This document shows, in pieces, positions 26,068 through 34,063 of a DNA stretch of 43,655 bases. The position numbers were made by a program, and so were the translations under genes. Origin of the DNA: Lewinella cohaerens DSM 23179 (GTDB taxonomy: Bacteria; Bacteroidota; Bacteroidia; Chitinophagales; Saprospiraceae); contig NZ_KB903542.1 of NCBI RefSeq assembly GCF_000379805.1, positions 74,034-117,688 on the forward strand, read 5' to 3'. Each line of letters opens with the position of its first letter. The stretch's first letter is position 1. The notes beneath the pieces were generated by a model. That model was not told where the DNA came from. It did no database searches and saw nothing but the letters and a program-made list of their open reading frames with translations.

Positions 26068-26571
26068 ATGAAGATCCACCTCAAGTACGAGCATACACCA
26101 GAACTAGCTTACGATTTCGCAAACCACTATTGGAAATCCAAGCGCCTATTGAAGCTCATTTTTGCTGCAATCGTGGTGGTATTATTGGTGCAACTCATCA
26201 TCACTTTTGTAAAAGATGGAGGTGGAGAAGAAGCATTAAAGATATTGATGCCCATCGGTATGATACTCGTCATATGGCTTTGGTTGATCCCTGCCAGCCT
26301 GAAAAAACAAATTCAACGCGCGGACAAACAAAGTAAGCTTGGCACCTCCCGAGAAATGATTTTCGACGAAGAGGAAATCCTCATAAAGACCGCCAATTCA
26401 GAATCAACATTCTCCTACCAAGGTCTTCTGCATTACGGTGCCTCTGAACAGTCTTACTTTCTTTACATTGGTACAAACCAGGCGATGACGATTCCTAAAT
26501 CAGCCTTTAGTCCTGGTGAGGAAGAAGCCTTTCGTGAATTGTTGCTACGCAAGGAGATTCCATTTTTGTAA
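26068..26571 (+). CDS. YcxB-like membrane protein
   Basis: The start is ATG 26068 (MKIHLKYEHTPELAYDFANHYW); the 17-residue extension from 26017 is hydrophobic-aromatic and does not match. The 167-residue protein has two adjacent membrane helices (about 28-45 and 55-75) and a C-terminal cytoplasmic domain with REMIFDEEEILIKTANSESTFSYQGLLHYGASEQSYFLYIG and FSPGEEEAFRELL. This is the YcxB-like domain pattern, in which a PH-like fold follows the helices. Function is unknown. It is divergent from the DUF2911 gene. Confidence 0.75.
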   Translation: MKIHLKYEHTPELAYDFANHYWKSKRLLKLIFAAIVVVLLVQLIITFVKDGGGEEALKILMPIGMILVIWLWLIPASLKKQIQRADKQSKLGTSREMIFDEEEILIKTANSESTFSYQGLLHYGASEQSYFLYIGTNQAMTIPKSAFSPGEEEAFRELLLRKEIPFL

Positions 26572-26976
26572 TGCCCATATGGCAGTGTAACTGCATGAAT
26601 GTATTTATACGAACGGGGTCGCTTTTTTTGCAGATAAAGCACATACTTCCAACCGTAGATCGCACTGGTACGATTGGCGCAAGGACAACGTGAGTCCCCC
26701 TACTTATTCGCCCCATCAAAAGCTACAACGGGGAGGTGGTTACCTCTACTTCCAGGTACTCCTCAGCCAGGGGTGGGAGCCAGCCCGACCGCAGGGAAGG
26801 GAGACCCCGCCACAAGCGGGGGCCGAACGAACAGTGAGTGGCGGACGACCCGACCCAACCGCAGGGCGGGTGGCTGCAACATGCGTTTTGCTTTTATAGT
26901 CCTCCAAGGCAGACTATATCTATTACCTGAAAGGCTGAATTCAAGCTATTTAGTAAAGGATTTGGACCTCCCTGAA
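26572..26976. other. Intergenic stretch with a GC-rich structured block
   Basis: I see no credible gene here; open frames in it lack start signals and family resemblance. The block 26768-26880 is much richer in G and C than its surroundings. It contains the hairpin CCCCGC-CACAA-GCGGGG (26805-26821), two copies of CGACC(C/G)..CCGCAGGG spaced about 60 bases apart, and inverted AGCC/GGCT ends. It looks like an extragenic repeat rather than a gene. Confidence 0.5.
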
Positions 26977-27417
26977 TTACCTCCCCACTCCCGCAGCCAT
27001 GAGCGTAGCCAGAAAAGGGATCACCAACATTATCACCAACTCTAGTGTGACTACTTGTCGGATACGGGCAGGTAGGACAACCTCGCTGGTGGGATCGTCG
27101 CCCTTACGATGGCGGGCAAAAAAGACGGTAGGATAGATGGATAACAGCCCCACGATGACGGCTAGGCCTACCTTGGCGTGAAAAATCGGATTTTCGGAAT
27201 AATACGCCGTAGGCTTACCCAAACCAAACCAGAGCGTGAGCCCCATACCCACCACGAGCATAGCGCTGAGACCATAAACCATATCGATTTTGGCAAGTTG
27301 TTGGATTTGCTGGCGACTAAGGAGGGGCTTCAACAATACCCACTGCAAGACCAAGGCACTTACCCAGGTGAAGATGCCAATGAAGTGCAGGTAACGAACC
27401 AATATTTCTAAGGACAT
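26977..27417 (-). CDS. DUF2214 family membrane protein
   Basis: The 146-residue protein has four predicted membrane helices: VRYLHFIGIFTWVSALVLQWVLL, VYGLSAMLVVGMGLTLWFG, AKVGLAVIVGLLSIYPTVFFA and LELVIMLVIPFLATLMAAGV. YLHFIGI, then LAKIDMVYGLSA, and GKPTAYYSENPIFHAKVGL with the polar PTVFFARHRK turn are characteristic of DUF2214. Conserved His residues inside helices 1 and 3 could bind haem or metal, as in the distantly similar CopD-type proteins, but this is not shown. The gene is divergent from polA. Confidence 0.85.
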   Translation of the reverse strand: MSLEILVRYLHFIGIFTWVSALVLQWVLLKPLLSRQQIQQLAKIDMVYGLSAMLVVGMGLTLWFGLGKPTAYYSENPIFHAKVGLAVIVGLLSIYPTVFFARHRKGDDPTSEVVLPARIRQVVTLELVIMLVIPFLATLMAAGVGR

Positions 27418-27515
27418 GGATTTTCTTTCCTGCTCTAACCCTAAAACTTATGACTGGTTCAATGCCGGAGTGTTATCCTGCCCCTGAAGTGATTTTCATA
27501 GCTCAAAATTTGACG

Positions 27516-27557
27516 TCCTACCAAGTACCACGTACCTTGTACCCTGTACCGCGTAGG
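27516..27557. repeat. Tandem 7-bp repeat (NNGTACC) upstream of polA
   Basis: Six consecutive heptamers can be read: TCCTACC, AAGTACC, ACGTACC, TTGTACC, CTGTACC, GCGTAGG. The inner four share GTACC exactly. The array ends 28 bases before the polA start codon. A decayed version lies at 32119-32145. Confidence 0.8.
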
Positions 27558-27585
27558 GTAACCTCGCATTAATTTAAGCTTACAC

Positions 27586-30378
27586 ATGTCTGATAAACGT
27601 CTGTTTCTTCTTGATGGTCACGCCTTGGTTTACCGCGCGCACTTTGCCTTTATCAACCGGCCACTGATCAACTCCAAGGGTTTTAACACCTCGGCTATTA
27701 CCGGCTTTACCCGTACGCTGTGGGATTTGATGAAGAACCAGAAGCCGACACACTTGGCGGTAGCTTTTGACCCTTCGGGGCCAACGTTCCGCCACGAAAT
27801 GATGGAAAGCTACAAGGCCAACCGGGAAGAGCAGCCCGATGATATTCGTGCTTCGTTTCCTTATATTCATCAGATATTGCAGGCCTTCAAAATTCCGATT
27901 ATCGTTGTTGATAATTACGAAGCAGATGATGTGATCGGTACCCTGGCCAAGCAGGCAGAAAAGGAAGGATACGAGGTGTATATGGTGACCCCCGACAAGG
28001 ATTACGGGCAGTTGGTGTCTGAAAATATCTTCATGTACAAACCCTCGCGGCAAGGTAACGGCGTTGATATTTTGGGCGTACCGGAAATTTGCGAGAAATG
28101 GGACATCGAAAATGTGGACCAGGTGATAGACATGCTGGGGATGCAGGGCGATTCGGTAGATAATATTCCGGGAATTCCGGGGATAGGCCCCAAAACGGCA
28201 GCCAAGCTATTGAAAGTTTATGGCTCACTAGAAAACTTGCTCGAAAATACCGACCAGCTAAAAGGAAAGCAAAAAGAAAAGGTAGAAGACAATCGCGAAC
28301 TGGCTATTCTGAGTAAAGAACTTGCCCGTATTAAACTGGATGTGCCGATCAGTTTCAATGCAGACAACTACATCATTGAGCCCTTTGACCGGGAGTGGTT
28401 GTCGGAGATTTTCAAAGAATTGGAATTTAGAGGTCTTGCAAACAGCATTCTGGGGCAAGAAGTAGAAAAACCAATGGCGGCGGGGCAACAAGGTAGCCTC
28501 TTTGATACCGTAGCTACTGTCAGTGCCGATACCGGCCTGTCGCAGCATGACATCGCCACCAATAACATCTCAAGCACAGAGCACAGTTACCATCTGGTAG
28601 ATACCGTAAAGGGACAAGAAGAGCTGCTCGCGAAGCTGCTCAAAGCAGATACGGTATGTTTTGACACAGAAACAACCAGTGTAAACGCCAATGAGGCCGA
28701 ACTAGTAGGCATGTCTTTTGCCATAGAGGTAGGTACTGCGTGGTATGTACCTGTGCCAGAAGACCAAGCTGCGGCGCAGGAAATTGTAGAACGTTTTCGG
28801 CCTTTGTTTGAAGCAGAAAACATCGCCAAAATTGGGCAGAACCTCAAGTACGATATGCTCGTTCTTCGCTGGTACAAAGTGGAAGTAAAAGGAGCGCTGC
28901 TGGATACCATGGTGATGCACTACCTGCTGGAGCCGGAACGTCGCCACAACATGGATTACCTGGCGGAAACCATACTACAGTACAAAACGGTTTCGATTAC
29001 AGAGCTGATTGGCAAGAAAGGGAAAAACCAGAAAACCATGCGTAGCGTGCCTGTGGAACAGGTGGTGGACTATGCTTGTGAAGATGCGGACATTACGCTA
29101 CAACTTCACCAAGAACTGGCTCCTCAGCTGGCCGAAGAAGCCAAGATCGAAGAGCTTTACCATAAGATCGAAGGGCCATTGGTACGGACCTTGGCCGAAA
29201 TAGAGTTTGAAGGCATAAAAGTAGATGCTGACTTTCTGGGAGCTTATTCTCAGGAGTTGGTGAGTGAAATTGTGGCCTTGGAAGAAGAAGTAAAGGAAGA
29301 AGCTGGCGTGCCGTTCAATCTGGCGTCGCCGAAACAGGTAGGCCAAGTGCTTTTTGAGCACATGAAAATCCCCTACCGCTGGAAGAAAACCAAATCTGGG
29401 CAGCACTCTACCGATGAGGAGAAGATGAGTGAAATTGCAGAAAACTATCCGATTGCAGCAAAAATTTTGCGGCACCGTGGATTGACAAAACTGCGCTCTA
29501 CTTACCTGGATGCACTGCCCAAGTTGATCAACTCGAAAACGGGCCGTATTCACAGCTCATTTAACCAAACGGTAGCCGCGACGGGGCGCTTGAGTTCGAA
29601 AGATCCCAATCTACAGAATATTCCTATCCGTACGGAGGAGGGCCGCAAAGTCCGCAAAGCATTCGTCCCGCGTGATGCTGACCATATTTTGGTAGCGGCG
29701 GATTATAGTCAGATTGAATTGCGACTGATTGCCGAAATCAGTGGCGACGAAGCCATGCTGGATGCCTTCCAGACCGGGCGCGACATTCACAGGGCCACTG
29801 CCGCGCGCGTTTTCGACACTCCTTACGACGAGGTAGATCGCGACCAGCGCGGAAAAGCCAAAACGGTCAATTTTGCGATCATCTACGGTGCAGGGTCGCA
29901 GAACCTGAGCCAGCAGTTGGGCATCAGCCGTGGCGAAGCCAAGGAGTTGATCGCCACCTACTTTGATCGCTACCCTGGCCTGAAGCGCTACATGGAGGAT
30001 ACGGTAAAATTTGCCCGTGAGCATGGTTTTGTCAACACGCTATTGGGGCGTCGTCGCCAACTGCGAGACATCAACAGCAAGAGCTCTCTCGCGCGGAGCA
30101 ACGCGGAGCGGATGGCTATCAACACGCCCATCCAAGGTACAGCAGCCGACATGATCAAGCTGGCAATGCTGAATGTACAAGCCGCCTTGAAGGCGCAAGG
30201 GTTTGAATCAAAGATGATCCTCCAGGTACACGATGAACTCGTATTTGATGTGCGCCGTGATGAGCTGGAACGTATCAAGCCCGTCATTGAAGAAAACATG
30301 AGAAATGCGCTGCCGGATTTGAAAGTTCCGATCCTTGTAGAGATTGGCACTGGTGAAAATTGGTTGGAAGCGCATTAG
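27586..30378 (+). CDS. polA: DNA polymerase I
   Basis: The 930-residue protein contains all three activities. The 5'-3' exonuclease (1-290) includes FDPSGPTFRHEM, YEADDVIGTLA, DKDYGQLV and the helix-hairpin-helix GIPGIGPKTAAKLL. The 3'-5' proofreading exonuclease (about 335-530) has its catalytic residues: FDTETTS near 358, NLKYDMLVL, and YACEDAD. The polymerase has motif A DYSQIELR (near 706), motif B RGKAKTVNFAIIYG (754-767, with the Arg, Lys, Phe and Tyr of the O-helix) and motif C QVHDELVF (near 880). Family A enzymes fill repair gaps and replace Okazaki primers. It appears fully functional. Twin TTCCGA hairpins follow its stop. Confidence 0.97.
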   Translation: MSDKRLFLLDGHALVYRAHFAFINRPLINSKGFNTSAITGFTRTLWDLMKNQKPTHLAVAFDPSGPTFRHEMMESYKANREEQPDDIRASFPYIHQILQAFKIPIIVVDNYEADDVIGTLAKQAEKEGYEVYMVTPDKDYGQLVSENIFMYKPSRQGNGVDILGVPEICEKWDIENVDQVIDMLGMQGDSVDNIPGIPGIGPKTAAKLLKVYGSLENLLENTDQLKGKQKEKVEDNRELAILSKELARIKLDVPISFNADNYIIEPFDREWLSEIFKELEFRGLANSILGQEVEKPMAAGQQGSLFDTVATVSADTGLSQHDIATNNISSTEHSYHLVDTVKGQEELLAKLLKADTVCFDTETTSVNANEAELVGMSFAIEVGTAWYVPVPEDQAAAQEIVERFRPLFEAENIAKIGQNLKYDMLVLRWYKVEVKGALLDTMVMHYLLEPERRHNMDYLAETILQYKTVSITELIGKKGKNQKTMRSVPVEQVVDYACEDADITLQLHQELAPQLAEEAKIEELYHKIEGPLVRTLAEIEFEGIKVDADFLGAYSQELVSEIVALEEEVKEEAGVPFNLASPKQVGQVLFEHMKIPYRWKKTKSGQHSTDEEKMSEIAENYPIAAKILRHRGLTKLRSTYLDALPKLINSKTGRIHSSFNQTVAATGRLSSKDPNLQNIPIRTEEGRKVRKAFVPRDADHILVAADYSQIELRLIAEISGDEAMLDAFQTGRDIHRATAARVFDTPYDEVDRDQRGKAKTVNFAIIYGAGSQNLSQQLGISRGEAKELIATYFDRYPGLKRYMEDTVKFAREHGFVNTLLGRRRQLRDINSKSSLARSNAERMAINTPIQGTAADMIKLAMLNVQAALKAQGFESKMILQVHDELVFDVRRDELERIKPVIEENMRNALPDLKVPILVEIGTGENWLEAH

Positions 30379-30384
30379 TGTTCG

Positions 30385-30400
30385 TTCCGATACCTCGGAA
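30385..30400. repeat. Hairpin TTCCGA-N4-TCGGAA, unit 1
   Basis: This is a perfect 6-bp stem, 7 bases after the polA stop, followed by a second larger unit with the same stem core and a shifted loop. Confidence 0.5.
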
Positions 30401-30414
30401 CTCACGGTTGTGCT

Positions 30415-30434
30415 CCTTCCGATGGGTCGGAAGG
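30415..30434. repeat. Hairpin CCTTCCGA-N4-TCGGAAGG, unit 2
   Basis: This is a perfect 8-bp stem containing the unit 1 core. It may stop polA transcription, but no T tract follows. The rest of 30435-30568 is GC-rich and shows no gene. Confidence 0.55.
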
Positions 30435-30568
30435 GGCGGCGGTACTCGCTAACGCTCGCGGGTAGCGCGGCTAGGGCCGACGCAGTAGGTGCTGACATTT
30501 TGGCTATGCGCCGTGCGACCGAAGGGAGCATAGACGTAGTAGCAAAGTTGGCTGACGTAAATCATTTT

Positions 30569-32074
30569 CTAAAAATAATTCTTTTCTCTTAATAACTTGA
30601 TTGATTTCTTCCATCCATCTAGTAGTATAGGTAGCCCCAATTTATCTATATATTTACCTGATACATTGCTGGAATTATTTAACAAGAGACTAGCAGAACG
30701 AACCTGAGGAAACGAAATACCATTTAATATTTTAGTTGAAAAAATAAACTCGGCCCTATTCTTATCATTAAATTTATATCCATACTTATCATTTTGACTA
30801 GATTTATGACCAAACTCATGCGATTGATTTGCTAATAAAAGTAAAATATCATTAAGTAAGTATTGAGCATTTTCACAGTACGTGACATTTGATAACAACA
30901 ATTTATCAAACACCTCTTCCACTTTCCATGTATTTCCAAAATGCTTTACTAATATTTCGAGTAAAACAACAACGGGAATTAAATAATTTTCAGGTTTTAT
31001 CTTTTTACTGTTATTAAATTCAATAATACGTTCCGTAATGTAAATATCTTTATCATAGTACTTTAACAGAGCTCTTAAATTAATTTCATTAATTTTATAC
31101 AATTCTTTAAAAAAGAATATTAATCCTGGTTTTATCGTATTAATCTCTTTACTATAAATTGATTCTACTTCTTTTTTTTCAAATTTTATATTTATCGAAT
31201 AAACTACATTATTTATAACTCCATCAATGGTTTTTTTATCATTTTTATAGTAAAACACATTAGTGCTATAAAATTTATCAATATAACCATTGAAATCAAC
31301 CTCTACCCCATACCTACTATGAAATATATTTTTGATATTATTAAAATCACATACGAAAACAACTTTATCAAATCCAAAATTACGTTGCTGAAGATTTTTG
31401 TTATCAGTCTGGGCTGAAAACACGTTTAATAACCTAAATACATGATGTGGATCAAGCCGATCTAAGTCATCAATTATCAAAACTGTTTTCTTATTAGTCT
31501 TCTTCTTAACTCGCTCAAGAGTAGATGTAATAATACTTGACAAGTTATTAACCTCATAAATACTACTGCTTTGTTCTTGAACTTTACTGATTAAAACCTT
31601 TATATCATCTAATTCATTTACTTCAGTGCGCTTCTTTGCAATCTCGTATGATTTTGAAATTTCTGATAACTCTTTAGACATTACATTAATCGTTTTTCCA
31701 ACTTTGGGCATATATTGGATCAGCTTTATTGTAAGTCGTTCAATGTGATATTGCAAGGCTCCATAGACAGCATCAATACTGCTAACTACCTCTTTTTGAA
31801 AAGAAACCTCTGGCTTCATTAATAGCTCGCATAGTATATCATACCTAATATATTCTGCTATATCTTCATTCGAAAGAACAGAATAGTTTACTGGAAAAAG
31901 ATGTACAGAAACCCATTCCGAATTGACCTTAGACTTAGAAAAAAACCACCCTAAAAAACTAGTTTTTCCTAATCCATAAATTCCAGAAAACATGATTTTT
32001 TCGTTCGATTCCCAGTTAATATGAGAATTAAATTCTTCAAATGGTTGATCGAATAATTTTTCTATAATATTCAT
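30569..32074 (-). CDS. KAP family P-loop NTPase
   Basis: The 501-residue protein has Walker A GIYGLGKTS (residues 31-39) and Walker B TVLIIDDLDRLDP (197-209), both in the KAP NTPase form. They are followed by FVCDFNNIKNIF and GYIDKFYSTNVFYY, also typical of that family. No membrane helices are evident, unlike many KAP proteins, which carry a pair inside the domain. A coiled region (about 130-190) lies between Walker A and B. The C-terminal 200 residues are not recognised. The gene is visibly much richer in A+T than polA or the oxidase gene, with AT-ending codons and many Asn, Lys and Ile residues, which suggests horizontal acquisition. The family includes PifA, a phage T7 exclusion protein, so a defence role is possible but unproven. 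Confidence 0.82.
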   Translation of the reverse strand: MNIIEKLFDQPFEEFNSHINWESNEKIMFSGIYGLGKTSFLGWFFSKSKVNSEWVSVHLFPVNYSVLSNEDIAEYIRYDILCELLMKPEVSFQKEVVSSIDAVYGALQYHIERLTIKLIQYMPKVGKTINVMSKELSEISKSYEIAKKRTEVNELDDIKVLISKVQEQSSSIYEVNNLSSIITSTLERVKKKTNKKTVLIIDDLDRLDPHHVFRLLNVFSAQTDNKNLQQRNFGFDKVVFVCDFNNIKNIFHSRYGVEVDFNGYIDKFYSTNVFYYKNDKKTIDGVINNVVYSINIKFEKKEVESIYSKEINTIKPGLIFFFKELYKINEINLRALLKYYDKDIYITERIIEFNNSKKIKPENYLIPVVVLLEILVKHFGNTWKVEEVFDKLLLSNVTYCENAQYLLNDILLLLANQSHEFGHKSSQNDKYGYKFNDKNRAEFIFSTKILNGISFPQVRSASLLLNNSSNVSGKYIDKLGLPILLDGWKKSIKLLREKNYF

Positions 32075-32118
32075 ATTTCTCTATTATCATGTCAGCCAAC
32101 TTGGTTTCATGCAACACC

Positions 32119-32145
32119 AAGTACCAACTACCTTGTACTTAATAC
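32119..32145. repeat. Decayed 7-bp GTACC repeat upstream of the KAP gene
   Basis: AAGTACC, AACTACC, TTGTACT and TAATACA follow each other in the same register as the array before polA. The first three match the corresponding polA heptamers with only a few changes. It lies 45 bases upstream of the KAP start, on the opposite strand relative to that gene. Confidence 0.55.
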
Positions 32146-32210
32146 AGTGAGGTTTAATACAATGCAGCTCGCTGATTATGGCGTACTTATAATTAAACCT
32201 CACCTAATCC

Positions 32211-34019
32211 CTAACCCCAAACGCCGCCAAATCCAAGCTTTTTGAGCGGTGGTCTTACCTCATCGAGGCCGCCGCGTTCTGTAGCCCGTTTGGGCATCGC
32301 TTCGATGTCGAAGTGTGCCAGAGCCATATCGGCTGAGCGCAGCGATCCGTTGACCCAGGCTTGCATGTCGGAGATGGCCTCATTACAGAGGTAGATACCT
32401 TTGTCTTTGTAGGGCTTGGCCAGATAATGGCGCGTAACGCTATCTTCGGCATTGAGTCTCCACTGGTGGTAAGCGTACTCAAAATCATCTTTCCCGTTCC
32501 ACGATCGGTAACTGGTGAGGATGGGCTGCGGTAAATTGGTGACTCCAAAGAGCAGGCAGAGCTGCTTGATCATTTCGTCGACGACCGCCTGCGAAGCGGG
32601 GAAAAGATCCTGCACCTTGGCCTCGCTGAAGTGTCGTTGCAGGTCTGAATCAAACATCGGTTCGATATTTTGCAAGCCTTCCCAAAACTGGCTCTTGCTA
32701 AAGTCGGTGTACAGCGTCAAAGCAGCCGGTCGATCGTAATGACTATGCTTTAGCTTGGCGTTGTCACCATCAAAGGAGATGCTTTCCAGCGCATAGAACG
32801 GATAGATGGCATTGAGTGGCAGGGTGGTGAAATTGCCGCCAAACTGTATTTCAGGCCGCCCGGTCATACCATTGAGCCACCAGGCTTCTTTGAAGTACAA
32901 GTTGATTTTCATCAACTCTGCACCCTCTACCTCGTTGATAGCGCTCCAAAGTTTTGGGGCCTCTTTGTGTCGGAACAAGGCCGGGGATTTATAGAAAATA
33001 TCTTGAATTCCTTTTACTGCTGTAGCCAGTATAACCTGTTCTGCGTGTACCGATTTTGTGTCCTTACTAAATGGTGTGGCATTTTTGCCTCTCTCAGCAG
33101 CAGCCAGGCGTAACTCAAACCCACCTTTAGCATTGTGCATACTATTGAGGTTAGTACTAAGGTAGATGTCGACCTTGCCTTTCAGGCGCTCAACAATAGC
33201 ATCGGGAAGGGTACTGAAACCATTAATAAAGGTATTGAAGACCGGGTTTTTAGGAAAATCTGCCAGCAATTGAAAAGCGCCCCCTGCATTGGTAAATGCC
33301 TTAAAGGTATCGGGAAACCCAGTGGTGTCCGCGAGCATCCGTACACATTCCTCGGAGTAGCCCATATCACGAAACAGCCCCCAGATGTGCCATTTATTGA
33401 GGGTTTTGCCTTTCCATTCTACCTTCTCGCGTATCTCTGTCCATTGGTCGGCAGAGAGCTCTTCGCCCATCGACCAATTGTTGGCCTTCAGTATGCGGTT
33501 AAAGGCATTGGCAATAATCTGGTTGGGGTCGAGCCCTTCTTCTACCTGGTCGATATCATACAAGGTTCCCCAGATGGTATTATCGCTGGCAACGGCGTCG
33601 GCGACGGAAAATCCGTGGCCACGAAAATAAAACCTATTGGTATTTACTGCCGGTTCGCCTTCTTTAACGACGACTTCGCTTTTCATGGGAAAAGGCACAA
33701 CCTGGTCTTCTAAATCCAGTTCATGAATCAGGTTCATCAACTCCTCCATGCTGTCATTGAAGCGCATTCCACCTTGCTCTTCCTTGATGGTATTGACGCC
33801 GTGCTGGTCGCCTTTCGGTGCTAGTTCGCCATCGTTGGTCAGTCTAATAATATCTGAATCGAGACGGCCGCCGGTACGGTTGAGGCGCTCGAAAATGGCG
33901 ATCTTCAACTTGGGGTCTTTCTCAATTAGGCGGAAAGCAGAATAAAGACCGGCTATGCCAGCTCCGATAATGGCAACATCGTAAGCTTCTTGGCCTTTGA
34001 CATCTTTAAATTTTCGCAT
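32211..34019 (-). CDS. FAD-dependent amine oxidase, L-amino-acid-oxidase-like
   Basis: The 602-residue protein has a Rossmann FAD motif, VAIIGAGIAGLYSAF (GxGxxG, residues 19-24), and an adenine/ribose-binding region ending ERLNRTGGRLDS. GGMRFNDSMEELMNLIHEL is the GxMR block; in L-amino-acid oxidases its Arg binds the substrate carboxylate. GIYLCNEAISDMQAWVNGSLRSADMA is the C-terminal FAD-binding strand-helix. It most likely oxidises an L-amino acid to imino acid, then 2-oxo acid, ammonia and hydrogen peroxide. No signal peptide is present, so it is cytoplasmic. It follows the 2-oxoacid decarboxylase gene by 44 bases on the same strand, which fits a two-step route. The substrate amino acid cannot be read. 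Confidence 0.82.
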   Translation of the reverse strand: MRKFKDVKGQEAYDVAIIGAGIAGLYSAFRLIEKDPKLKIAIFERLNRTGGRLDSDIIRLTNDGELAPKGDQHGVNTIKEEQGGMRFNDSMEELMNLIHELDLEDQVVPFPMKSEVVVKEGEPAVNTNRFYFRGHGFSVADAVASDNTIWGTLYDIDQVEEGLDPNQIIANAFNRILKANNWSMGEELSADQWTEIREKVEWKGKTLNKWHIWGLFRDMGYSEECVRMLADTTGFPDTFKAFTNAGGAFQLLADFPKNPVFNTFINGFSTLPDAIVERLKGKVDIYLSTNLNSMHNAKGGFELRLAAAERGKNATPFSKDTKSVHAEQVILATAVKGIQDIFYKSPALFRHKEAPKLWSAINEVEGAELMKINLYFKEAWWLNGMTGRPEIQFGGNFTTLPLNAIYPFYALESISFDGDNAKLKHSHYDRPAALTLYTDFSKSQFWEGLQNIEPMFDSDLQRHFSEAKVQDLFPASQAVVDEMIKQLCLLFGVTNLPQPILTSYRSWNGKDDFEYAYHQWRLNAEDSVTRHYLAKPYKDKGIYLCNEAISDMQAWVNGSLRSADMALAHFDIEAMPKRATERGGLDEVRPPLKKLGFGGVWG

Positions 34020-34063
34020 GAATTTGGTTTTATTTTATGAATATGGTTGGTGAAGTTATGGTA

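Noticed and set aside
26674-27045. Plus-strand ORFs across the GC-rich block
   Set aside because: They run into the DUF2214 gene on the opposite strand, and the residue content (Gly, Arg, Pro) reflects GC-rich repeat DNA.
27516-27557. Possible CRISPR-like array
   Set aside because: The 7-base units are contiguous with no spacers; it is a simple tandem repeat.
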